NCBI GenBank assembly: GCA_030549205.1
Contig: JAUKTV010000006.1
Location: 700,501 to 764,500, forward strand
Direction of reading: 5' to 3'
DNA length: 64,000 nucleotides
Source: Apiosordaria backusii
Lineage: Eukaryota; Ascomycota; Sordariomycetes; Sordariales; Lasiosphaeriaceae
The translations under genes and the position numbers were made by a program. This document shows, one piece after another, positions 1 through 11,184 of this stretch. The first letter of the stretch is position 1. Each line of letters starts with the position of its first letter. The notes beneath the pieces are model-generated. The model was not told where the DNA came from. It saw only the letters and a program-made list of their open reading frames with translations, and did no database searches.

Positions 1-978
1 CCTTCTTCTCGGCCTCCTTCTTCTCAGCCTCGTTCTTTTTCTCGGCCTTGATTTCCTCAACCAGCTTCTGGACTTTCTCGTCCTTCTCAGTCTGTTCAGC
101 CGCCTTTGCGTCCGACTCGGGAGCCTTGGTTGCGACCTCGGTGCTCTCTGGTGCCACAACTGTCTCGTCGTCGTCGTCATCGGTTAACTCAGAGCCGTAG
201 ATCTCGGGGTATTGTTTGAAGCAAGTCTGCATTCCTCTGTTTATTTTGTGAGCATCTCCGACGTAAATAGTGCATGGAAAAGAAACCCACTGGAACTTGT
301 CAATGCACTCGATGCCCTTGGGCTCCTCCTTGCTGTAGACGAAGCAGCTGAAGGCAGCCTTGAACTCCTCGCCGCAAGGACCGTGGGCCATGCCGCCCAG
401 GCAGGGGCAGTCCCAGTTGATCTCTCCAGTCTCAGGATTGAAGGCGCCCTGCTGGGAGGCTTCTTGCTCAAGAGCTTCGGGGGAACCGGGCTCGAGTTGT
501 GCGGCTTGGGACTCGGTTGGTGTGGGTGTTGGCTTGTACTCCTCCTCCTTGGCGACCTGCTCGATCTCGGCTTCTACTGCGGCCTTCGTGGCCTGTGGTG
601 GGGGTGGGGGAGGGACATGGCGGCGCTTCTCCTCGATGAGAGCGTCGATGGTGGGGAGGTCGGATTCGGAGAACTCGGCGGGGGCGGTTTGTGGTTGAGC
701 TGTGCCAGACCAAACATGATTAGCATGGCCTTCGAGAAAAAAACGGCAGAGGAAGGAAGACACTTACGGAGCTCATCGGCGAAGATGGGGCTGGTGTTGT
801 AGTAGTAGAGGGCAGCGCCGGCAAGACCCCATCGTACCACTGTCCCCTTCCATGTGCCGGTCTTTTTTGCGCCGGCCGAGGTCGAGGCGAAGCGGCGGGT
901 GGGAGCGGTTACTAAGCCGGATGCCGTCGTCGGCGCTGGCCGAATTGCGCGCAAGGCGCAACGCGCGGAGCGGTACAT
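1..978 (-). CDS. MIA40: Mia40-like intermembrane-space import oxidoreductase (partial, 3' end outside window)
   Basis: Mitochondrial disulfide relay receptor that oxidises twin CX3C and CX9C substrates in the intermembrane space. Exons 978-768, 699-291 and 236-1, with introns of 68 and 54 nt; frame is kept across both joins. The N-terminus is basic and presequence-like, followed by a membrane anchor at about residues 47-66, a Pro/Glu-rich linker, then the redox motif CPCLGGMAHG at about residues 168-177. The CX9C pairs follow in PCGEEFKAAFSCFVYS and GMQTCFKQYPEIYGSEL; the second intron splits the latter from the preceding KFQ. The C-terminal tail is very acidic, then rich in Lys/Glu/Ala, and is still open at position 1. 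The ATG at 978 is the first one ahead of the presequence. The family match rests on the CPC motif and cysteine spacing. The stop codon is not visible. Confidence 0.93.
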
Positions 979-1468
979 TCTGGCTGCAGGCTGTGTAGGA
1001 AGGGCTGGGTGGTGGAAGAAAAAAAACGATCTGGTCGAGGAAATCACTGCTCGGTATGCTGGGCCCGGTCCGGTGATCAACGAGCAGCTGCCGCAAAAGA
1101 TGGGACAGACCCCAAAATTTTGGTGATGGCTTCCAAGGCTCGTTCGGCATCCGCAGGGAATTTACCGGAGTCAGCGTGTGATTGGCCAATGGGGGGGGGC
1201 CTCATGTCCCCACAAATCCTATCAGCTTGAGCACGGACATTTCTTGCACTGATTGGGCTCACTGCATCATTGACATCTGACATCTGACATCTGCCAATAT
1301 CTCAATTTATTTCATCATGGGAGGTTCACCTCGTAACTCCTACGACTAAACACGCAGAAGAAAATATCCTCCAGCGCCTGAATCACATGGCCTATAGAAT
1401 ACTCCCGAATACCTCACGATAATCATCCGCTTACTCCTCCGCGTATGGCGACTCATCCACCTGGTTCT

Positions 1469-2883
1469 CTACCTGGGGAGGGCTGCCAAAAAGCGGGAGG
1501 GGCCCGAGGCTTTTTGAAGGGCTTCAACCTCCTCGAGCCAGTCCTCGCCTTGATACTTGCCCTTCTTCTTTTTCTGTTTCCCCTTTTGTTTGGCTGGGAC
1601 CACGACGGTCTCGGTCGGCTTTTCGGCGGCCTTTGCGGTGGGCTGTTGTTCACTGACCTTGTCGATGGGCTTCTGCACAACTTTGTCGACGGGTTTCTCA
1701 ACAACCTTGTCCACGGGCTCCTCGGCGGTTCTCTCAGCAGGCTTGGTGGTAACCTCGTCGATGGCGATGATAGGCTTGGCAGCGGGCTTGTCGGCGGGCT
1801 TCTCGACTGCCTTAACCGCAGACTTAACAACAGGGCCGTCGACTGGCTCGACGACAGGCTCCACAACAGGGCTGTCCACTGACTTGGGAACAGGTTTGAC
1901 CGGCGGTGTCTCGACAACTTTGGCCTTGTGTGACTCAACAGCCTTGGGGGTGCTCTGCGCCATCTGCTGCTTCGCCTGCTGCTCTGTCTGTTGTTCCGTT
2001 CGCTGCTTCACATCAGCTGTCCGAGACTTGGCAGGTGCTTTGGCAGGAGCTGATGGCATTTGGTTGGCTGGTGACACGATCTCGATATCCGCAGGCTTCT
2101 TGGCGGGTTCCATGCCTGACTGAATAGGCGCGACCATCTTTTTTGCCGGTTCCGTAGGCTGTCGGATAGACTGTTGGGGAGGGACTGCTGTCTCCTTACA
2201 AGCAACCCGTTGCTCGACATGATGGACAAGCTTTGCTGTCCGGGGCCTCTCGTTGCCCGACGGGGCAGATGACACAAAAGAATGATACTCGGTGCTCTTG
2301 GTTTTTTTCTTCGACTTGCCACTGGCTCGAATGTCCTCTTCGTCTTCGAGGATGTCCCAGCTGTCGTCGATCGGGGGACCATTATCCAAGAGCACGTTCT
2401 TGACGCGGCGGAGCTTCCTGGAAGCGTAAACGCCAAATCGGCTACCGCCCTCTACGCATGCCGCGGCGATACGGTCGCGCACCGTGAGCTTGGGTACCTC
2501 TTCCATGTCCTCTTCAAACTGGAAGTCTTCATTGAAGGACTCGGAGATGACAGGGTCGCCCAGGTCAATTGGCTGCATCATTTCTCTCTGGGCTTCGGCC
2601 ACGATCGACTCGTTGCGACGCTGCTTTCCCGTTAGCTTTCCTTGAGTAGAGGAAATAGTCCTCGCAATTCTGACAAAAGCATACCTGTAGTCTTGGTCTG
2701 AATGGGTCACTTTCTGCCTGTTTCAGAGAATCGATGATTTCCTGCATGTTGATCTTGATGCCTACCCCTCGCTGTAACACGTACCGATACTGCCGGTGGC
2801 CAAGGAGGGACGAGTTTGTAGGTGAGGATGGGCGGATCCTCAAAGGGCCGGTAGAGGGAAAAGAAAAAGGATTGAGCTGTCAT
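1469..2883 (-). CDS. Hypothetical protein with Lys/Pro/Ala-rich repetitive C-terminal half
   Basis: No family recognised. Proposed exons 2883-2785, 2741-2685 and 2620-1469 give about 435 residues. The second intron (2684-2621) has donor GTATGC and a perfect CTAAC branch site, and splicing restores one frame. The first intron is only 43 nt, so the N-terminus is less certain; translation could instead start at the ATG at 2747 (404 residues). I prefer the upstream start because it adds a Pro/aromatic-rich, coding-looking segment (PFEDPPILTYKLVPPWPP). The middle part (residues about 60-150) is mixed acidic and basic. From about residue 200 the chain becomes degenerate repeats of the VEKPVDK/VQKPIDK kind, ending in a Lys cluster (KQKGKQKKKKGK) and a short conserved-looking tail. 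Probably intrinsically disordered; function unknown. Confidence 0.7.
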
Positions 2884-3174
2884 TTGTCGCCGGTTCAAGG
2901 TTCGGTATGTGGTGGAGCTTATCATTATCACACACCTCAAAAGAGGCTTGACATGGCGTCTCTTGCGCCGTACGCCTCTTTTTCTCTTGTTCTTCCGGTC
3001 TCCGAAACCTTCACAGCTCACATGGTTCAACAACCCTAACCTTGTTGAAAGTAGATGATGGGGATTGTGGTACTATTAAGAACAATATACGAGCCATGTC
3101 ATGCCATGGTACCCAGCACCCTTGGCCAGATCTCTAACATGCGCAGAACCATCATACACCCGCCGCAAAGCATG

Positions 3175-5589
3175 TCACCTATTCGACCTCCCAAGCCCTA
3201 ACGTGGCCAGCAGATTTGCAAGATCCCCCCCACTGCCACCTCCCCGTCCGCCACCGCCATTCCTACCTGCCCCGTATCCCGTATTCCTTGCACCTCCAAA
3301 TGCGCGAGCGCTCACCCTACACGTTTTCAGCCACATGCTCGCCTTTTGCGCTTCACTGCTCCCCTGCTTCTTAGTCCCTTGATACGCCGCCACCAGCTTC
3401 TCAAAGTACTCCTCAGCCTCAAAGTACAATTTGTCGTTCATGTACGAAATACCCAGCATGGCAAGCGCATTCTGCGACTCCGTAATCTTGAACCCCTTCC
3501 TCGGCTCCAGCCACTGCAGGTAAAGCTCCATCCACGGCCTCATAGCAGCCGGGAACGCGTTGGACCCCTGGGAGCCCGTCTTGGAGTAGAGGAGTGCCAT
3601 GGCGACCACCGCCGCCATGGTGTCTGGGTGGTCTTGCCCGAGGGTGGATTCAGTCTGGGACTTGACCCGGCGCAGCAAATCGCCCGCCTCGGTCGTGTCG
3701 CCGAGGAGAATCTTGAGCTTGCCGTGGTTTCTCAGCACGCGGAGGGTGATCCGGTTAGTCGGGCCGACCGATTGTTTGAGCTTGTTGTAGAGATCCCGGA
3801 TGCCGGCCTCGGCAGATATCACTTTGGGGTTCGTTCTCTGGGCGCCGTAGGGGCCCGCGTCTGCTGACGGGGTGCTAATTTCGATCAGGTCGATGACTGC
3901 CGAGACCACCAGCACGTGGTTCTCGCCCAGAACTTCGGAGAGGCATTCGAGACGGTGCTGAAGTCTGTTTTGGGCGTCTGCCAGTCGGCCGAGCGAGTAG
4001 CAAGCTACCCCGAGAGCACGCTCGGTTGCGAGGGTGTCAAGATGGCTGGTGCCAATGGCATCTTGTTGGTCGACGAGGGTACCGGCTAGAAGGTTTTCAG
4101 CTTCCTCCCAGTCGCCCTTTTCTGTAAGCATCTCCCCCTTGAGGCGGTTAAGCTTGAGAATTAGAGGGTGCTTGGGAGTCAGGAACTGGCGGCTGACTTG
4201 AAGTGCCCAGTCAACCCATCTTTCGCTGTCCAGGAGATAACCAGTCTCAAAGGCCGTGAAGGCAATTTCGTAAGCTGCATTGATGGTCTCGGCATTCTCC
4301 TGGCCCAAAGTCCTCTGGTACACCTCAAACACGTGGCGCTCCAGCTTTCGCACATCATCCCATTTGTTGGCATTCCTAAGCTCGGCCTCCTGTACCGACC
4401 TCGGATCGGTCGGATTTGTCGGCGGATATATTTCCCCAAAAATGGATTGGGTGTCAGTCTCTGGTGAGCCGTAGCCAGGGTCGGGTGGTGGCGCGAAGAA
4501 GGCTGGAGGCTTTGGTGTGACGGACCTCCTCTCGGGGGTGTGCTGCGCTGACCTTGGTCGTGGGGGTAGGACTGGCGGAGAAGTTCGATCTTGGCCATTC
4601 CATCCATCGATGATTGGAATGGCAGGCTGGTTGGCTGTAGGCTGTGGCGACTTCTCCAACGCCTTGCTGTAAATGTCCTCGATGTTGCGCCGGATCTTTT
4701 TAAGGTTGTCTTGATCCTTCTGGGTTGTACCAATCTTGCACAGGGAGCTGTGGTCGCCGTTGAGCTTCACGACATTTTCCACATCACCAGGCATGCCAAG
4801 CTTGGCACTTTTGGGCGGGATAATCTTCAACGCGTTAGAATGTCGTGCGACGCCTTGGATCAAAGGTAGGTGCTCTTACATAATCTTCTGATCCCCAAAA
4901 CGAAATGATGTCGTACTTCATCAGCTGGTGCTGCCACATCTCCGTCAAGATATCAGAGAACAAGCTTCCTTCCTTCAAGACTTCCATGACGTCGTCTCCG
5001 GGTTGGAAGCCCGTGGCGGTTGCAACCCTCGCTACGAGAGTCCCAAAGCTCATGAGCTTCCAATCCCCTCCATTGTGAGGGGTGGCAAAGAAGGCCAGAC
5101 CTGTGGTGACATCTTTGATCTCGGTGAACTTGGGGTTGTTGTGGGCATTGATCAGAGCCTGCTTGATCAACAACCCCCCCAGACTGTGCCCGATGAATAG
5201 TATCGGCCTGGTGTCCTTCTTGTCACGCTCACACCGCACTGTTTCCAAGAGCTCGGTGGCCTTGTCGATGAATGTGGACCTGTCTTTGCCAAACACGGCT
5301 TTGGAGTCGTACTCATACAGGAAGATTCTCGCATCGGGAACAACGCGGGGAAGGTCTTCTTGCAGCCAGAGACGGCCTTGTGGCCCTTCCGGGATGCGCC
5401 ATGTGTCCCAGGCATGAGCCGAAATGTCTTTGCTTCGAGGGTTGAGGCCGTGGACAGCAAAGATGTCAATCTTGTGCGTCTCAGCGCCCGAGCTGGATGG
5501 GGGAGGGTAGAGCTGCCGGCAAGCCTGTTCTCACATACATCAGTACCTGGCAAACAAGCCAATCTGTAGGTTACACGCAGACTAACCAT
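3175..5589 (-). CDS. SesB-like lipase/esterase domain fused to TPR repeats, no NTPase domain
   Basis: Exons 5589-5587 (the ATG alone), 5524-4880 and 4824-3175; predicted 765 residues. Residues about 20-260 form an alpha/beta-hydrolase of the type found at the N-terminus of fungal NLR-like proteins (HET-S/SesB and SERAC1-like): IDIFAVHGLNP, nucleophile elbow GHSLGG with Ser115, FFATPHNGG, and a candidate catalytic His241 in NGDHSSLCK. A Pro-rich linker (about 280-370) follows, then about 250 residues of helical repeats of tetratricopeptide type, and a Gly/Arg-rich tail. Relatives usually carry a NACHT or NB-ARC NTPase between lipase and TPR; none is visible here. The first intron (5586-5525) follows the ATG directly and the second (4879-4825) uses an AAG acceptor. 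A role in non-self recognition or lipid signalling is inference from architecture only. Confidence 0.8.
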
Positions 5590-6677
5590 GGTGTTGGTGT
5601 CCTCGTCTCACAGGGGGACTATCATGAGCTGTTTTACTTAGTGTTCGGCCTTGTATGGGACAATACTTCGGAGTGGTAATGCTGCTTCCGCGGGGATTCA
5701 GCTGGCGAGTTCACAGCAAAATAGGTATGGTACAATGGTCAAAGTCCAGAAATTCTCGGAAGGAGGGGTCAACCCCCCTTTTGAGATCCCCCAGAGCCTC
5801 AGGTGTCCAGGTCAAAGTGAGGCTGAGACACAGGGGCTGAGAACGTGTGTTTATTTCTGAATTATGCAGCGGCAAATCCCTAGTGTTACCATGTTTCATT
5901 GCTCTTCCCGAACAGTCTCGCTTGAAGGGCTCCAAGAGCTGTTAGCATGCCTGCAATCGCTCAGCAGGAATCCCCCGGGGATTCGTAACTGTAAGGATGG
6001 TCCCCACCAATGAACTGATCTCAGCCATGGTTCAGCCCCCCAATATTAGCTGAATCAAGCTAGAGCATAACTGCGCCTCGGCGTCAATTGTATTCATGAT
6101 ATTGGTCGATGGGAGCATTTCATTTTGAGGCGCTTCCGGGGTCACAGGGGTGAGTTGGACCTGGGAGCTGCGGTAAAGCTGAAAAAAACACTCACTAAAA
6201 CACCTTTCGAACGTTGGTGATAATAGACCTTCTCATGCATCACTTTAGGCAGCCAATACATAGGTTGGTATTTGCCTCAGTTTCACCGTTCAGAACGGTG
6301 AACTTGCGAGCAGTTGCAAACAGGCGTATCAGACATTTCGAAGGATTGTAGACTTCTAGATCAATGGTTTGTTGCAAGAACAATGCCTATTGTTTCGACT
6401 CGACGTTCTTAGTCATCCAAGGCCTTTCGGTTTGTAAAGGCCACAGGTTAGCTGAGCCTCCCATATCACCATTGTTCTATGCAGGATAGGGGTTATTGTT
6501 GACAGTAGGTAGCATATGTTCAGAAATAATGTTTGTCCAGATTTTCTACGACACATGTACATTTAAAGCCGAATAGATGTAGAAGATGACGTTGCATTCA
6601 TAAACTCAGAGGGCTATTATATTTGTCCAGTTATATACCTTCCTACCTTAGGTATAGACCAGGTATAGTTAGCCAAA
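5590..6677. other. Intergenic, no gene seen
   Basis: Contains the promoter side of the lipase-TPR gene and AT-richer sequence. Open frames here are short, lack splice sites and show no recognisable motif. Nothing else was recognised. Confidence 0.6.
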
Positions 6678-6992
6678 ATGACGATGCTTCTAACAACCAC
6701 GGGCGTAGTCCAGCCTGGAAGCGATGCCTTGATGATCAAAGTCATCACCCCAACTATCACCTGCCCAGCCTGCCCATCTTGCGAAGGGTTACCAATCTGG
6801 CTCCAATATGTATTTGGGATAGCCACCTTGGTTGGTTTTTTGGGCTGGTCGATCCAAGCTGTTTGGGGCTACCAAAATGACAAAATGTCAAAGAAACAGG
6901 TCCGGGCCTTGAAATCCCATGTTCGTGAGTTGGAACTCACCATGGTGTATCGTGAAGCTACCTACCTTTGGCAATGCGGTTGCTGCTTTTGA
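6678..6992 (+). CDS. Possible small membrane protein
   Basis: An uninterrupted 104-codon frame with an ATG in a good fungal context (CCAAAATG). The protein has a Cys-Pro motif CPACPSC at about residues 29-35, one hydrophobic segment (YVFGIATLVGFLGW, about 44-57) extending into SIQAVWG, then a charged, helix-prone stretch and a Cys-rich end (QCGCCF). No family recognised and no homologue known to me, so it may be spurious. In its favour: a plausible transmembrane helix and an isolated position in a 1.9-kb gap between clear genes. The region after its stop (to 7500) holds only the promoter of the RING gene. Confidence 0.35.
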   Translation: MTMLLTTTGVVQPGSDALMIKVITPTITCPACPSCEGLPIWLQYVFGIATLVGFLGWSIQAVWGYQNDKMSKKQVRALKSHVRELELTMVYREATYLWQCGCCF

Positions 6993-7500
6993 CGAAGCTC
7001 TTGCCGCTATTCCGAGAGCACACACCCCACGCTAGAATAATAATCCTAGATGCCACAGGCCTCTGTTCTGAACCAAGGTAATAAACTACTAATTGATTCT
7101 ACAAAAGCAACTTGAAATTATTGCCCTCCCCTCCTTCTAGTCATCTTGGATGCTGGTAATTACTGTCATGAAATGTGACTTGACATGTCCGGCCTAGTGA
7201 CAATTGGATCTAAGCAGGGCTGCTAAGGTAGGTACTCCTTGGCTTTGTTCCCCTTGTCCTGGTTTTTTACCTGCACTTCCATTGTTGAGCTCTCAAACAT
7301 GTACATAAACGCTTCCGGAACAAAACAAAGCCCCACCAACTGACAACTTGCCTCAACAAAGAACAGTCTTGGAATTAAGCGGGACTGTGATAAAAGTGAT
7401 AGCTGTGTGCATACATATAGACTTGGAACGCATTTTGTCATCTTGAATTGTGTTTTGTGCTAGCCTCTACTGCATTTCAAGTCGCCCACACCGCAACAAC

Positions 7501-8935
7501 ATGGCTCATCCATATCGTGGCGGCGGTCGTGGCGGTCGCGGCGGTCGCGGGAATCTCCTGGGAGCCGGGGGTGGCAGAGGTGGTGGTGCCAATGCAAGTC
7601 GGGTCTACGCCATTGGGGGCCACCCGCCCACCCGTGCCACACAATATCACAGATTTATTCGCCAGGCTGGTGGCCATTTGGTTGAGGATATGTCGCCAAC
7701 AGAACCAAATCAAAGCGACTCCTCCGAGGCTGACGGCGATCCAGCTTACCCAGACCCATTCTTCTGGCAGATTGCACCACCAGGAGTGATAGATCACAGG
7801 AGAATCATCCTTGAGGATGAAGACGACGTACTCATGACAGCACCCGCACCAGACAACCCGAACCGATCCGCCCCTTGGTATTATGACGAAAGTCAAAGGT
7901 CCACTACTCCAGAGCGTAGGTGACCTCTAATTGCTCCTGCCAGAGCGGATAGGAAAAAGACCGTTATGCTAACAAATTTGTACCGCAGCACCGGATGACA
8001 GGGTAACAGGCGAACAAACAAACATATGGATCGACATCAAGACGTGGATTCTTCACGTTGCCGGGACTCCAGATGCCTACTATCAACGGCCAGCCCCTTT
8101 TGCAGTGTGCGGGGCATGTCAGATCACAGAGATTGACATCAAGGGAATCCCAAAATCTAATACTCCTGGACTGTCCATGGGCCTTGGGACGGTTCTCATC
8201 TGTGGCCACATCCTTTGCGCTCGATGCTACAACAACTGGTGCAAGCAAAAGTACAACGCCGCCGGTCCTGAAGCCGGATTGCTGTGTCCCATGTGCCGAA
8301 CAAAACTGCACTGCGACAGCATAGCTTGCAAAGATATCTTCTACCCCTACGTTATACCGCCCAAGCGTCATGAAAAGTCACCGGGCGACGGATGGAAGGA
8401 GTTTTTGGATCTTATACCGCTGACCCTGGCCGAGGGAGGGGCGAGGCCCACGCAGTGTCACGTCTGTCGGGCAAGTCGCCTTGTTCTGCTGGGACTCACT
8501 GCCAAGCACAATTTCCAGCGGTATTGCTTCGAATACTTGAATCGACCGCGGGCCACGTGGAGAGAGTTGGCCTACACCGATCAGGAGATGCACTGGCTAA
8601 AGGAGACGGCTACGTATAACCCCATCAGCCACCTGCTCAACAGGCTCAAGAGGGAGCTGGTGATGGAGCATCCGAGCTGGGGAGGGCCGGTGCATCCGTC
8701 CCTGCATTTTGTTTGGAGGCTGTACGACGTGGAACCAGGACAGCAGGTGTTCAAGAGGAAGGTCAGGATTGCGTATCGTGCTATGGCCCAATCTGGCTCT
8801 GATGATGATATCAGACGCCTTGAAAGCCCAGATGAGGCGGAGAAAACCGAGGAGGAGTTGGAACAAAACGGATTTGCGGCCAGGGTGGGAATGGTTCCTG
8901 TTGCAGTAAGAGCTAGTGATTTTGACGACATTTGA
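7501..8935 (+). CDS. RING-HC finger protein with RGG-rich N-terminus (putative E3 ubiquitin ligase)
   Basis: Exons 7501-7915 and 7989-8935 (intron 73 nt, donor GTAGGT, GCTAAC branch, GCAG acceptor); 453 residues. Residues 5-35 are Gly/Arg repeats (GGGRGGRGGRG) of the RNA-binding RGG type. A classic C3HC4 RING is fully visible: C179-C182, C210-H212, C215-C218 and C238-C241. Beyond the RING another CxxC (CHVC) starts a roughly 150-residue region of unknown fold, ending in an acidic tail. RING proteins normally recruit a ubiquitin-charged E2 to a substrate; the substrate is unknown. A longer open frame reaches upstream of 7501 but has no ATG, so the ATG before AHPYRGGG is the natural start. Confidence 0.85.
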
Positions 8936-9305
8936 GGGGAGCAAAAAAATATGAACCATCTTGTGACTGCGGCGTTCGGGGGCTGGATCACGGCTTATAG
9001 AGACTTGACGGGGACTAGAAATGCGAGGTGATGACTGATACGAGCAGGTTGCTCTGTTATTGAGAATCCCTGAGCCCCTGAGCCCCTGAATGTCGCCCCG
9101 CATTTAGATGACCAACACATATCACAACCAAAGCCACACAAGAGGTCTCGTGCATGTTTGAGCAGATATAATGAATGAGGTTACTATCTTGGAAACCCCA
9201 ATGCTAGGACTCGCAGATTTCCAACTAAGGTACATAGGTACCTGGTACTCGAACAACACATGGTTCCGGCACCTACAAGTTGTTTCGCGGAAAGGCCACC
9301 GTTAC

Positions 9306-11184
9306 CTACCATCGACGCGTGAACCGCACCTTCATTTCCCGATCAGGCGGCACCGCAGCTGCGCCGGCATAACTGACATCGTCTTGTGCCGGCCGGTCAG
9401 AGGGAGTGCCGTCTTTGTTAACCCATTCGACAAAATCGAGATCGAATCTCGTCACGAGGATAGCCACCGTCATCATAATCTCCTGCTTTGCAAAGTGTCG
9501 GCCGGGACAGATGGCGATACCGCCCCCTAGGTGTACAACGTGTTAGCGTTAATCCAGGAAAGTTGGAGGATAATCGCGCGTACCATACGGAAACCAATCA
9601 TTCTGCCTCCACGCCATCGAGAACTCCGGCACCCGCTTTACAATCATGCCACTCTCGTCTACCCTCTCGACGTATATGACGTGCCGTGCCGCCCAAAACT
9701 CCGAGGCGGGGTGCTCCTTCTTGCCCCAGACATCTTCATCGAGATGGGATATCTCAGTGCAGGCTTGAATGAGTGATCCCTTGTCCAGTTTGTAACTTCC
9801 GAGATCGAACGGGGCCGTCACCTCACGCGTGACATTCATTGAGACGTGGAGGCGCATGGCCTCGGCGTATACGGACTGCAGAAACGGCAAAGCCAACAGC
9901 TTCCGCAAATTAATGGTACGTGCTCCGGTACTGGGATCAGTCTCCCACGTCGTCATGACCTCCTCGCGGACAGTCTCGAGCAGGCTCTTGTCCTTGATGA
10001 TCTCAATCAGGCACCAGACCGTAACTGGTATGCTGTTGGCATTGGTCCTTGCAACACCACAAGTCAGCTGCCATCCGAAGCTACATCACGGCAGAGAAAT
10101 GGTAAGGTACCTACCCAAAGATCATCATGACCATAATGGCACCCCCAATTGCCTCCTTGCTGAACCCAGCGCCTCGCATCCAACGGATCAGCTCCCTCTG
10201 GAAGCTTGAGCCCATCACCGGTTCCCAGTCCGCCTGCTCGCCCTTCAAATCGAACCCCTTCTCCAGCTCCTCCTCGACATACTGGGCACATGCGTCCCGG
10301 AGGCTGTCCCGCGTCCTGCAAGACGACCGATTCATCCACCGCGGCAGCCCCCACACAAGACTGGCTGCGATTTCGTCAAACTGCCACAGCATGTCAATCA
10401 AGTTTGGCCACCGCTTCATAATCCCCTTGCCTGCTATCGTCTCTGTTGCCGCGTTGGCCATGTGCACCCTCAGCAGCCGTGTCACGCCCTCAATAACAGT
10501 TTCTCCGACCTGATGAAGCGGAAGGCATATCAGCGACGGGCGTTTAAGCGATTCATACATCAAAGCTAGGTAGGCGGTACTTACTACAGGAAATCTTCTC
10601 TCCAGCTCTTCCTCAAAAAACCGCTGATATGTGGCCGCAAGCGCGTTCGCCTTGGCCGTCACGGCGAGGTGCTTGTGAATGATGGCGTGCATCCGCGCAA
10701 AATATCGCTGGTTGGCCGGCGTGTCTTCATAGCCCGGCAATGGGACCTTGGAGCGCCCGGACTTGTCGGCAAGGAACTTGGCGCGGTCGGCCAGTGGTGC
10801 ACCCCATATGTGTTCGCAAATCATGTGGAAGAACTTGTCCGAGGAGATGGCAGGTGTCGAACGGAAGAGGGCATGGATGTGGCGCGGGGAGGTGATGAGG
10901 TAGACTTTGGTCCAGGGGGTAAGGTTCCAGCTGATGATGTCCTTGGAGGTTTTGGTGAGATGGGCTCTAGAGCGGTTGAGGAAGGTCTTCATGTTTGTCA
11001 TATAGTGATATGTGTTGGTCACATAGGGAATGGCGGCCGGCAGCTTGGGGACAGCGGTTTCATCCTCTGGGGACCGGAGGATTGTAAGGGCCGGGAGGAG
11101 AATCACAGTGGCGGCTATGAAAACTGCGAGGTAAGGCCGCTCGGTGAGCCATTCGTTGAGTGCATGTGAGACAGGGGACGCCAT
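9306..11184 (-). CDS. Cytochrome P450 monooxygenase, membrane-anchored
   Basis: Exons 11184-10585, 10509-10115, 10047-9584 and 9526-9306; 559 residues, frame closed across all joins. Order of features: N-terminal membrane anchor (about residues 15-35, AVFIAATVILLPALTIL), P450 fold, I-helix region (MIFGTNANSIPVTVW), K-helix ExxR as E394-A-M-R397, and heme loop YGGGIAICPGRHFA with Cys493 as thiolate ligand. The residue seven before the Cys, usually Phe, is Tyr486. The overall layout (short I-helix with an Asn, HP.EFWAARH segment) resembles fungal CYP7/CYP8-like monooxygenases acting on sterol or polyketide-like substrates, but the substrate cannot be told. No biosynthetic partner genes lie beside it. 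The start is the ATG at 11184; further upstream the frame has only a TTG. Confidence 0.92.

Noticed and set aside
212..802. Long plus-strand frames opposite Mia40
   Set aside because: Antisense shadows of a conserved CPC/CX9C coding frame; no own motifs.
7450..7500. Upstream extension of the RING protein
   Set aside because: Starts at GTG; the ATG at 7501 opens the Gly/Arg-rich N-terminus.
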